Of a stretch of 5,887 nucleotides of DNA, positions 1 through 5,887 are shown in pieces. Every line of letters starts with the position of its first letter. The stretch's first letter is position 1. A model generated the notes under the pieces. That model worked only from the letters and a program-made list of their open reading frames with translations, ran no database searches and was not told the DNA's origin. Origin of the DNA: Fimbriimonadaceae bacterium (GTDB taxonomy: Bacteria > Armatimonadota > Fimbriimonadia > Fimbriimonadales > Fimbriimonadaceae); NCBI GenBank assembly GCA_947447315.1, contig CANFJD010000177.1:1-5887 (forward strand), read 5' to 3'. Both the position numbers and the translations under genes were made by a program.

Positions 1-37
1 CAGCCATCGCGGCTGCACGATTGGATCCTATCGTCGC

Positions 38-70
38 CCTGCGGCGCGAATAACGTCCTGCGGCGCAAAT
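38..70. repeat. Direct repeat of 14 bases, two copies
   Basis: CCTGCGGCGCGAAT (38-51) and CCTGCGGCGCAAAT (57-70) match at 13 of 14 positions with a period of 19 bases. They lie in non-coding sequence downstream of the guanylyltransferase gene. No function is evident. The repeat may continue left of the window, although bases 1-37 show no further copy; they hold only a 5-bp inverted repeat, CAGCC/GGCTG at 1-5 and 11-15. Confidence 0.5.
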
Positions 71-83
71 TGATTCATCAATT
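68..83. repeat. Short inverted repeat AATTGAT-TC-ATCAATT
   Basis: Two perfect 7-base arms are separated by 2 bases (a 6-bp stem with a 4-base loop is more realistic). It shares bases 80-83 with the adjacent larger hairpin, so both cannot form fully at once. It may belong to the transcript-end structure after the guanylyltransferase gene, or be a symmetric protein-binding site. It is short and AT-rich, so chance is possible. Confidence 0.4.
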
Positions 84-109
84 CCCCGAGGCTAGATCTT
101 CGGGGAATT
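80..109 (-). terminator. Hairpin overlapping the guanylyltransferase stop codon, possible terminator
   Basis: A perfect 10-bp inverted repeat pairs AATTCCCCGA (109-100) with TCGGGGAATT (89-80) around a 10-nt loop on the minus strand. The loop contains the TAG stop codon (94-92), so the stem starts inside the coding region. No clear T-run follows, only GATGAATCAATTTG, so it is at best a weak intrinsic terminator; it could instead be a 3'-end stabilising or processing structure. Confidence 0.45.
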
Positions 110-1192
110 CCGAGCCTTCAGCTCGTTGACTACTTGCTTCACGCTCTGAGCATGGTCGCGATCTACCACCAAAACGGCGTCATCGGTCGCGATGACCAGC
201 AAATTCGACACATGGCTAACCGCGACCGTAAGGTTTTCGGATGCATTGTGGATCATTGTGTTCTCACTCGAAATAACCACACTGTCTCCGCTCGTCGCGT
301 TGCCAGATGCGTCCGTGGCTAAGAACCGACCAATGGCGTCCCACGATCCTAGATCATCCCAGGTGAACGTGGCCTTCACCACCGAAATCTTGCTTGCTTT
401 TTCGAGCAAAGCGTAGTCAATCGAGATGTCGGAAAGTTCGCTAAATGTTCGGGCAGCGCCAGCCGCGTCATCTGCCGATAACTGCGGGATCAGCTTTTGA
501 AGAACTTCACCGTGCGCGGGAGTTACGCGGGTTAATTCATCCGTAAAGGTGTCCAGAGTCCAGAAAAACATCCCGGAATTCCAGAGGAAATTGCCGTTCG
601 CAACATATTCGTCGGCGAGCTCCTGATTCGGTTTCTCGTGGAACTGTTTCGCGGGAAATGCTACCGATCCCTCGATTGCTGATGGCTCGATTTCCACATA
701 TCCATATCCGGTTTCCGCACGGGAAGGCGGAATCCCGATGATGGCAATTCCTCCGTGATTTTCGGCAAGGACAAGCGCGGCTCGCACGTCGGCTTGGAAC
801 GCTGATTCTGGTCCGATCAGGTGATCAGCGGTCACTACCGCCATCGAAATCGACGCATCGCCGTATCGTGCACGCAGCGTAGCTACCATGTAGGTGAGGC
901 AGCCCGCTGTGTTTCGCTTCATTGGTTCTGCCACCACATTTGCGGCTGGGATGTCTGGAATCACGTCTTGAATGGGGCCCTTCAAGTGCTCTGCCGTAAT
1001 GACATAAATGTCCTCTGGCAAAAACTCCCCGCGAAGCCGCTGAATCGCTTGCTCCATCATCGTGGCTTCATCCGCAAACAATTTCAGCAGCTGTTTCGGA
1101 CGATTCCAACGCGACATCGGCCAGAAGCGCTCTCCAGAACCTCCCGCCATCACCACCGCGATTCGTTTATATGTCTGTTTTTGCAAGTTCAT
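92..1192 (-). CDS. manC: Mannose-1-phosphate guanylyltransferase (GDP-mannose pyrophosphorylase)
   Basis: The enzyme makes GDP-mannose from mannose-1-phosphate and GTP in the cytoplasm, feeding exopolysaccharide, O-antigen or glycoprotein synthesis. Visible family motifs, in order: the nucleotide-binding signature GGSGERFWPMSR (residues 17-28) followed by PKQ (32-34); AEPMKRNTA (88-96); VVTADH (119-124) with the metal-binding Asp; ETGYGY (160-165); FHEKP (184-188); WNSGMF (204-209); SIDYALLE (257-264); and TWDDLGSW (277-284). At 366 residues it is only the nucleotidyltransferase plus a short C-terminal region, without the cupin-type phosphomannose isomerase domain that lengthens bifunctional ManC/AlgA proteins to about 470-480 residues; isomerase activity must come from elsewhere. 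The ATG at 1192-1190 is preceded by a Shine-Dalgarno-like AGGGA (1203-1199), supporting this start. It lies 22 nt downstream of the secreted-protein gene and is probably co-transcribed with it. The family call is firm; the symbol follows the enzymatic activity rather than a proven orthologue. Confidence 0.95.
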   Translation of the reverse strand: MNLQKQTYKRIAVVMAGGSGERFWPMSRWNRPKQLLKLFADEATMMEQAIQRLRGEFLPEDIYVITAEHLKGPIQDVIPDIPAANVVAEPMKRNTAGCLTYMVATLRARYGDASISMAVVTADHLIGPESAFQADVRAALVLAENHGGIAIIGIPPSRAETGYGYVEIEPSAIEGSVAFPAKQFHEKPNQELADEYVANGNFLWNSGMFFWTLDTFTDELTRVTPAHGEVLQKLIPQLSADDAAGAARTFSELSDISIDYALLEKASKISVVKATFTWDDLGSWDAIGRFLATDASGNATSGDSVVISSENTMIHNASENLTVAVSHVSNLLVIATDDAVLVVDRDHAQSVKQVVNELKARNSPKI

Positions 1193-1214
1193 GAAAGTTC
1201 CCTATTGTGTCTGA

Positions 1215-4200
1215 TTACGGGTTGATGGTTACCTTCCCCGTCGTTGACAGATAGGTTTTGGCGGTAACGATGACGGTCGTCACCGCCTTCACGACCTTGT
1301 GCGTGAGCGTAAAGGTTCCCGAACTCTGTCCCGCCGGAATCACGATGGAAGCCGGCACCGTGCCGGCGGATAGGTTGCTGCTCGTCAACGTAACGGTAAT
1401 ACCACCGGTTGGTGCCGGTCCATTTAATTGAACGGTTCCCGTCACGATCTGTGACGAACCACCGGTTACGACCGATGGTGACATCGTTACCGAAATGGGA
1501 CTTGGCGGCTGGTTTGTGGCGGTGCCGCGAGCGTAGGTCGCTCCGGTGGTGGCCTTCACGGAGAAATCTCGTTTGACAGCCTGAGCGACGTGGGTAACGG
1601 TGAACGTGCCCTGAGTGGCCCCGGTGGTCATCGTGATCGTAGCCGGTACTGTGGCCGCCGGGGCGTAGGAGGATACAAGTGCCACCTTCATCCCGGCCGG
1701 TGCCGGTCCGCTAATCGTCACCGTTCCTGTCACGGTGGTGGCCGTGCCGCCCACGAAAGTGGTGGGATTGATAACCACCGTCACCGGTTTGGGTGGATAG
1801 ACGGTAAGGTCGGCCGTAAGGGACGAACCTGTAATTGCCGCCTTGATCCGGGGAATGGTGCGCGTGGCTACGGCGCTATGCGTGATGACAAACTGCTTCG
1901 TGGTCTGCCCCGTTGCGATGGTGATCGAAGCGGGAACGCTGGCCGTGCTCGGAATGCTCGAAGTGAGCGTGACCACGATCCCGCCGGTCGGAGCCGGCTC
2001 CGTCAAAACGACAGTGCCCTTACATACCGTCGTCGAGCCACCGATTACCGTTGTCGGCAGGAGCGTAAACGCCTGGATGCCAGTTGTTTCCACCGCCACA
2101 TTGATTGTCTTAGTGTCGCCGTCAACTTCCGAAGTGATGACGGTGGAGCCGCTGGCGTTCGCCGACGCAGTGGCAACAAAAGTTGCGGATGTTTGTCGCT
2201 CGGGGATCGTCACGCCAGATGGAACCGTAATGCCCGCGTTACTGGACGAGAGTGCAACGCGCACCCCGCCGGTGGAGGCCGGTTGGTCAATCGTTACCGT
2301 GTAAGTTGCCGTTGTGCTTCGCTTGATCTTCGCGGGACCGGTAAGCGAAGTCAGTGACAGAGGTCCGTAAACCCAAAGTCCGCGACCGTGGGTAGCCAGT
2401 AGAACCTGGGTAGATCCGTACATGAGATTTGCCTCGTAGATCGCGACGTTGGCGGGACCCTCGCCGGGGGCTGACCAGGTCGTGCCACCGTCGCCCGAGA
2501 CGCAAAGGCCCACTTCGGTTCCGACAAATATCTTGTTGGAGTTTTGAGGGTGCACGGCAATGCCTCGGATAGGGGCACTCGGAATTCGGTTAGGATCGGC
2601 ACCGACCTTCATTGTCCAGGTGAGTCCTCCATCCGTACTCAGAAAGAGATTATCGTTGTTGAATCCACCGAGACCCACCCAAATCCGGTTTGCGTTTTGT
2701 GGATCAAACGTGATTCGACAAACTTGCCGGTTAGGAAAAGGATTTGCGGTTGCATTATCGTCCACCGCCACCCAAGTCGGGCTGGCATTGGTGCCGTTGG
2801 TTGTCCGGAATATCTTTCCGTCGTTATGGCCCACGAAGATAATGTTCGAGTTCCCCGGGGCCACCGCAATCGCGGAGACCGGAGAGTTATCCGCCGTCTT
2901 CGCCACGGCAAAACTAGGCGTCACTGCTTTCGCATTGGCCGATACGTGGAGAGACCTCGTACCGATCAAAAGCCGTTTAGAGTCGTTCGGATCAAGAATA
3001 AAGGGAGCGATAAAGTTTGCCCCCTGAGAAGACCCATCAAAGATCCAGTTGGCGTTTGGACCGCCATTCGTCGTTCGGAAAACCTGGGCGTAGATGTACT
3101 CACCGTACATGATGTTTGGATCCGCCGGATCAAGCGCGCAGAAGCCGCCATCGCCGCCAAACCAGAGTGCGCCATTTACATTTCCGCGGTCCAGGAAGTG
3201 CGTTCCGTTATCTTGTGTGCCCCCGACAATCCGCCCGCTGATGCTGTCGCCAACGGCTCCGTAATACTGCGTTGACCTTACTTGTGGCGTAAACCAGCTC
3301 CAGCCAGCCGACACCGATGCCGTGGTGATATCGTCGGTCTTGTAAAAGCCGCCGTCGGTCCCCACGTAAACGCGTTTGTTGGATACGCCATCAAAGGCCG
3401 GATCCATCGTAATGGTGTGCACATCAGGATGGGGTTGCTCCGTGGTGATATACCCCTGCCCAATGGTAGTAATTGTGGTGCCGCCGTCTATGCTCTTATA
3501 AACGTACAACCCGGTCAGAACCAAGAAATTGGGGTCGGTGGGACTAACCCATATTCCATTGCAATACCAACTAGCCCCCGTTGAGCCAGAGGTGGTGGCC
3601 TGAGTAAAAGTTTGCCCTGCGTCGGTGGATTTCCACACGCGACCGCCATTATTGGGTTGCATTGCGTAGACCCGGTTTGGATCGCTCGGAGCAAACGCAA
3701 ACTCAATTCGCGAGGAAAATCCGTTCATTCCCACCCCGGTTGAAGCGGTCCACGTTGCGCCGCCGTCGGTTGAGTAGAATAGCTTGGAAAAGAAGGTTCC
3801 GACGTTAAAGTCGTAATCTAGCACTGCCGCTAAAGCCCGAGACCCGTTGGGGCTGAATGCCACCTGCATCCCCGCCTGAACCGAAAGTACGGTGGTAAAC
3901 GTAGCACCCCCGTCGGTCGACCGTGAAATTCCTCCCGACCGATTCGCAACCAGAATCAAATTAGAGTTACCTGGCGCCACCGCGATTCGGTTGGTATAGC
4001 GCCAACTTTTCGTTGCGGGTAACTGAGCCCAAGTAAGGCCGTTATCCTTCGATCGGTAGATTCCCGCTCCGCCAACGGCGTCGATATTGTAATAGCCCTC
4101 ACCGGTGCCGGCGTAAATAATGTCGTTGTTATTGGGATCGAACGTGAGACAAGTAACCGCCAAACTGCTCATCTTGTCGTCAATCACCGTCCAAGAAGCG

Positions 4201-4730
4201 CCGCCATTGGTGGTTTTCCAAATGCCTCCCCCAACCGCGCCCGTGAACATGCGGTTCCGATCCCGCGGATCGATAATCAAACTGCGCGTGCGCCCAGCAA
4301 TGTTATCGGGTCCGCGCTCAATCCAACGGTAGGCCGAAGCCGCGAAACGCTTATCTTCCTGCAGCTTCCGCATCTGCGCCAACGCTCGGGGGTAGCCCTC
4401 AGGATCAATCTGGCCGTTGGAATCTCTCCAGGCCAGCATCCGCCAGTTCATCGCCTCCATCGGATTCGTCGGGCCCAGGTTGGCTTTGGATTTCTGCTTG
4501 CCCTTCTTGCGTTCCAGAGCTTCCGCCCGCTCCATCGCTTCTTCGGGGTCGATCACTCGATTCTTCGATCCCGATTTTCTATCGCGGTCGCGATCGATCT
4601 GCCCCTTAGCGCCCGACTTTTTGCTGGATTCCTTTCCGGTTTTGACTTGCTGACTAAACCCAATTGCTGTTAAAGCCATCAGCAAGCAGAAAATCAGCAG
4701 AGAACCCGCGGAACGAGACCACACTTTCAC
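1215..4730 (-). CDS. Large exported protein: Asp-box beta-propeller with four C-terminal Ig-like repeats
   Basis: This 1171-residue protein appears to be exported. Residues 1-26 form a signal peptide (Lys/Arg n-region, hydrophobic core LLIFCLLMALTAIG, likely cut near S26). Residues 27-84 are a strongly charged K/R/D/E linker. From about 136 to 790 there are repeated Asp-box (BNR-type) motifs of the S-T-D-G-G-x-T-W form, as in sortilin/VPS10-like, sialidase-like and GH74-like propellers. Four Ig-like beta repeats follow (about 791-1171). No LPXTG, PEP-CTERM or clear type IX sorting tail is seen; the last repeat ends the protein. Start choice: GTG at 4730-4728 is the first plausible start that keeps the signal peptide, but no good Shine-Dalgarno lies before it; a second GTG is codon 3. 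Stop is TAA. Function is unknown: adhesion, matrix or glycan binding is plausible for the architecture, while a hydrolase role (GH74-like) is possible but no catalytic residues could be assigned. The gene is followed after 22 nt by the GDP-mannose gene. Confidence 0.9.
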   Translation of the reverse strand: MKVWSRSAGSLLIFCLLMALTAIGFSQQVKTGKESSKKSGAKGQIDRDRDRKSGSKNRVIDPEEAMERAEALERKKGKQKSKANLGPTNPMEAMNWRMLAWRDSNGQIDPEGYPRALAQMRKLQEDKRFAASAYRWIERGPDNIAGRTRSLIIDPRDRNRMFTGAVGGGIWKTTNGGASWTVIDDKMSSLAVTCLTFDPNNNDIIYAGTGEGYYNIDAVGGAGIYRSKDNGLTWAQLPATKSWRYTNRIAVAPGNSNLILVANRSGGISRSTDGGATFTTVLSVQAGMQVAFSPNGSRALAAVLDYDFNVGTFFSKLFYSTDGGATWTASTGVGMNGFSSRIEFAFAPSDPNRVYAMQPNNGGRVWKSTDAGQTFTQATTSGSTGASWYCNGIWVSPTDPNFLVLTGLYVYKSIDGGTTITTIGQGYITTEQPHPDVHTITMDPAFDGVSNKRVYVGTDGGFYKTDDITTASVSAGWSWFTPQVRSTQYYGAVGDSISGRIVGGTQDNGTHFLDRGNVNGALWFGGDGGFCALDPADPNIMYGEYIYAQVFRTTNGGPNANWIFDGSSQGANFIAPFILDPNDSKRLLIGTRSLHVSANAKAVTPSFAVAKTADNSPVSAIAVAPGNSNIIFVGHNDGKIFRTTNGTNASPTWVAVDDNATANPFPNRQVCRITFDPQNANRIWVGLGGFNNDNLFLSTDGGLTWTMKVGADPNRIPSAPIRGIAVHPQNSNKIFVGTEVGLCVSGDGGTTWSAPGEGPANVAIYEANLMYGSTQVLLATHGRGLWVYGPLSLTSLTGPAKIKRSTTATYTVTIDQPASTGGVRVALSSSNAGITVPSGVTIPERQTSATFVATASANASGSTVITSEVDGDTKTINVAVETTGIQAFTLLPTTVIGGSTTVCKGTVVLTEPAPTGGIVVTLTSSIPSTASVPASITIATGQTTKQFVITHSAVATRTIPRIKAAITGSSLTADLTVYPPKPVTVVINPTTFVGGTATTVTGTVTISGPAPAGMKVALVSSYAPAATVPATITMTTGATQGTFTVTHVAQAVKRDFSVKATTGATYARGTATNQPPSPISVTMSPSVVTGGSSQIVTGTVQLNGPAPTGGITVTLTSSNLSAGTVPASIVIPAGQSSGTFTLTHKVVKAVTTVIVTAKTYLSTTGKVTINP
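1218..2360 (-). repeat. Four tandem Ig-like repeats (about 95 residues each)
   Basis: Residues about 791-882, 883-978, 979-1075 and 1076-1171 are copies of one unit. Repeats 2-4 share the pattern (V)xGGxxxxxGTVxLxxPAPxGGxxVxLxSSxxxxxxVPAxIxIxxGxxxxxFxxTH; examples are TVIGGSTTVCKGTV, TFVGGTATTVTGTV and VVTGGSSQIVTGTV. The first repeat, just after the propeller, is the most divergent (PASTGGVRVALSSS, then VPSGVTIPERQTS). Such Thr/Ser/Val-rich beta-sandwich repeats usually act as stalks or adhesive modules in surface proteins. At DNA level each copy retains a related GC-rich segment encoding the PAPTGG turn, near 1400, 1695, 1985 and 2270, suggesting expansion by duplication. The array runs to the last residue with no extra anchor. 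Confidence 0.85.
2361..4325 (-). repeat. Beta-propeller region with about 11 Asp-box (BNR-like) motifs
   Basis: Protein residues about 136-790 contain recurring Asp-box-like motifs: TTNGGASW (173), SKDNGLTW (227), STDGGATF (271), STDGGATW (320), STDAGQTF (368), SIDGGTTI (413), TTNGGPNANW (553), TTNGTNASPTW (643), STDGGLTW (698) and SGDGGTTW (745), plus a degenerate TDGGFYKTDD (458). Between them recur strand patterns such as IAVAPGNSN (249, 621) and DPxNxxxIxxG (198, 729). This is the pattern of multi-bladed propellers, possibly two in tandem given the length. The start of the region is marked by ERGPDNIAGRTRSLIIDP (138-155), typical of secreted propellers of the VPS10/sortilin-like group. 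Boundaries are approximate. Confidence 0.8.
4653..4730 (-). other. Signal peptide of the large exported protein
   Basis: Residues 1-26 show a short basic n-region (K2, R6), an uninterrupted hydrophobic stretch (about residues 11-25) and a small residue at the presumed cleavage point (S26) before QQ and the charged linker. A cysteine at position 15 lies inside the hydrophobic core without a proper lipobox after it, so a lipoprotein signal is unlikely. This implies Sec export across the inner membrane. The exact cleavage site is inferred. Confidence 0.75.
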
Positions 4731-4859
4731 ACCAACAAGTGTATTAGAAACTGGTGGTGTAATCGACTCTGACCAGCAAGAATTGCCGTGAAAATCGTCT
4801 AGAAAATCTGGGACGCTTACATCGAGTGCGGCAGGAAAGTAACGCCAAACTTGATGATA

Positions 4860-4936
4860 TGGTAGCGGAGGCCGGACTCGAACCGGCGACCTAACGGGTA
4901 TGAACCGTTTGCTCTAACCAACTGAGCTACTCCGCC
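4860..4936 (-). tRNA. tRNA-Met(CAU), elongator type, CCA encoded
   Basis: A full cloverleaf folds on the minus strand. The acceptor stem GGCGGAG (4936-4930) pairs with CTCCGCT (4870-4864), closing with a G-U pair at 1-72. The D arm is GCTC/GAGC with loop AGTTGGTTA. The anticodon stem AACGG/CCGTT encloses loop TTCATAC, with anticodon CAT at 4902-4900. The variable loop is AGGTC, and the T arm GCCGG/CCGGC encloses TTCGAGT. Discriminator A (4863) is followed by CCA (4862-4860) in the DNA. An initiator is unlikely: the anticodon stem lacks the three G-C pairs, and the 1-72 pair is not the C-A mismatch. The lysidine-modified tRNA-Ile2, which also has a CAU anticodon in DNA, cannot be fully excluded but is less likely. 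It sits 23 nt after the hydrolase stop codon in the same direction. No strong promoter boxes are seen just upstream (a weak CATACT lies at 4953-4948), so read-through or processing from the upstream transcript is possible. Confidence 0.95.
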
Positions 4937-4959
4937 AAGAGTAGTACAGTATGACACAG

Positions 4960-5886
4960 CTACTGGCCGAGCTTCCAGACTGCGCGCGCCCGATCTTCCC
5001 AGTTCGACACTTCCGAAGCCGACCTGGCCTGCTCCAGCGCCTTAAAATTCAAGTCCGCCAAAATTACCGCTTCTTCGTTCAAAGGGCTCTCCCGCAAAAT
5101 TGCATCGGGGGGAAACGGCTCGGCGGAAGGCGCGATAATCGCCGACGAACCGAAACTGAAGGGAACCGGTTCTCGATCAAATCCACCCACCAGTGACGCG
5201 TGAATCACAAAAATCTGATTCTCTACTGCCCGCGCCAGCGCCGACCATCGCACCCGCTGAAATCCTCGCTGAGTTTCTGTCCAAGCCGGTATCGCCTGGA
5301 TTAACGCCCCATTTTCGGCCAGCAAACGCCCGGAATCCGGAAATTCGGAGTCGTAACACACGGTCACGCCAACCGCATTGTCCGTCACCGCCAAATACTC
5401 ACCACGCTCCAAATCCCAAACTTCCGCCTCGTACCGCGTCAGATTGTTCTTCTGCGCAATACGAATCGGCAGACCCGGCTGGCAAATCGCGCACACATTC
5501 CGGATGCCCGTCGCCGTTTCCCGGAAGTGCGATCCTCCAATAATGGTCATGCCGCTGTTCTCCGCAATCCGCTGCAGCCATTCTTCCAACGAGTCTGCGT
5601 ATTGCGCAAGAAACTTCGGCGCCTTGGTCTCGTTCAAGTCTGGATGCAATGAAAGCAGTTCCAGCACGTGCAGTTCCGGCAACACGACCGTATCCGCCCC
5701 CTCATCGTGCGCCTCGCTGATGAGATCATGCAGATGCCCAAAATACTCGGCATCACCGCGGATGTTCCGCAGGCGGAAATTCACCGCCGCGACGCGTCGG
5801 TTATCGGTGGCTTCATTCAACAACGCCGGCTCAAATGCCTCGTCCGGTGCTGATTCTAGAGTGGGTTCGTTATCTTCTGGGTTCAA
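4960..5886 (-). CDS. Carbon-nitrogen hydrolase (nitrilase superfamily), 5' end uncertain at window edge
   Basis: This is a cytoplasmic nitrilase-superfamily hydrolase acting on an amide- or nitrile-type C-N bond; the substrate cannot be told from sequence. The catalytic Glu-Lys-Cys triad is intact: E71 in VVLPELH, K146 in AQKNNLTRYE with the second conserved glutamate at E153, and C177 in VTVCYDSEFP. The later motif PAWTE and the segment RVRWSALARAVENQIFV (211-227) resemble the subgroup often called Rim1-like, some members of which carry an N-terminal RimI/GNAT acetyltransferase domain. The hydrolase fold begins at about residue 31 (RVAAVNFRL). Residues 2-29 are acidic and low-complexity, like a linker. 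The only start in view is a TTG at 5886-5884, two bases from the window end, with no upstream sequence to show a ribosome binding site, so the true start may lie outside. Stop is TAG at 4962-4960, followed 23 nt later by the tRNA. Confidence 0.88.
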   Translation of the reverse strand: MNPEDNEPTLESAPDEAFEPALLNEATDNRRVAAVNFRLRNIRGDAEYFGHLHDLISEAHDEGADTVVLPELHVLELLSLHPDLNETKAPKFLAQYADSLEEWLQRIAENSGMTIIGGSHFRETATGIRNVCAICQPGLPIRIAQKNNLTRYEAEVWDLERGEYLAVTDNAVGVTVCYDSEFPDSGRLLAENGALIQAIPAWTETQRGFQRVRWSALARAVENQIFVIHASLVGGFDREPVPFSFGSSAIIAPSAEPFPPDAILRESPLNEEAVILADLNFKALEQARSASEVSNWEDRARAVWKLGQ

Positions 5887-5887
5887 G

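Noticed and set aside
821..1225. Open frame of 134 codons on the plus strand
   Set aside because: It is antisense to the N-terminal half of the guanylyltransferase, including its nucleotide-binding signature; the composition (His, Arg, Cys-rich) is typical of a shadow frame.
1590..2357. Open frame of 255 codons on the plus strand
   Set aside because: It lies wholly antisense to the Ig-repeat region of the exported protein. Its translation is Arg/Gly/His-rich with no recognisable motif, as expected from the opposite strand of a GC-rich repetitive gene.
1218..2360. Possible CRISPR-like or satellite DNA array
   Set aside because: The period is about 290 bases, the similarity is diverged and follows codons, and there are no short identical repeats with unique spacers; these are protein-domain repeats.
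2544..3275. Open frame of 243 codons on the plus strand
   Set aside because: Antisense to the propeller region, whose Asp-box motifs clearly establish the minus frame as coding; the plus-strand product has no domain-like features.
4684..4688. Cysteine at residue 15 of the exported protein as a lipoprotein lipobox
   Set aside because: The cysteine lies inside the hydrophobic core, with a hydrophobic stretch continuing for about 10 more residues; the preceding residues (LIF) do not fit a lipobox.
4737..4859. Possible promoter for the large exported protein, or terminator for the tRNA
   Set aside because: Pairs such as TTGGCG with TCGATG, or TTGCTG with a downstream AT-rich hexamer, fit the sigma-70 consensus poorly, and no stem followed by a T-run is seen, so no site is called.
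5193..5543. Open frame of 116 codons on the plus strand
   Set aside because: Antisense to the catalytic part of the hydrolase; Pro/Ser-rich shadow composition.

Overview
The window looks like ordinary bacterial chromosome of fairly high GC. All supported genes lie on the minus strand, so in transcription order (right to left) they are: a nitrilase-superfamily hydrolase cut by the right edge, an elongator tRNA-Met(CAU), a very large secreted beta-propeller/Ig-repeat protein, and a mannose-1-phosphate guanylyltransferase. The organism cannot be fixed from the sequence. A Gram-negative, soil-type lineage such as Armatimonadota (Fimbriimonas-like) or Acidobacteriota would fit the large exported protein, which joins Asp-box propeller repeats to Thr/Ser/Val-rich Ig-like repeats. 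This is an impression, not a homology result.

Layout from right to left. 4960-5886 encodes a carbon-nitrogen hydrolase with an intact Glu-Lys-Cys triad; its true N-terminus may lie beyond the window, possibly in a fused acetyltransferase domain. 4860-4936 is a complete cloverleaf tRNA with CCA encoded in the DNA, 23 nt downstream of that gene. 4737-4859 is intergenic, with no convincing promoter or terminator. 1215-4730 encodes a 1171-residue exported protein: signal peptide, highly charged linker, roughly 650-residue propeller with about 11 Asp-box-like motifs, then four tandem Ig-like repeats running to the last residue. Only 22 nt separate it from the GDP-mannose gene at 92-1192, so the two are probably co-transcribed. 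The left 91 bases contain no gene but hold two overlapping inverted repeats and a short direct repeat, the likely transcript end.

Taken together, the only functional coupling suggested is between a large cell-surface or secreted protein and GDP-mannose supply (exopolysaccharide or glycosylation); this rests on spacing alone. I found no defence system, CRISPR array, insertion sequence, phage gene or clearly new system. The findings below are modest and scored accordingly.
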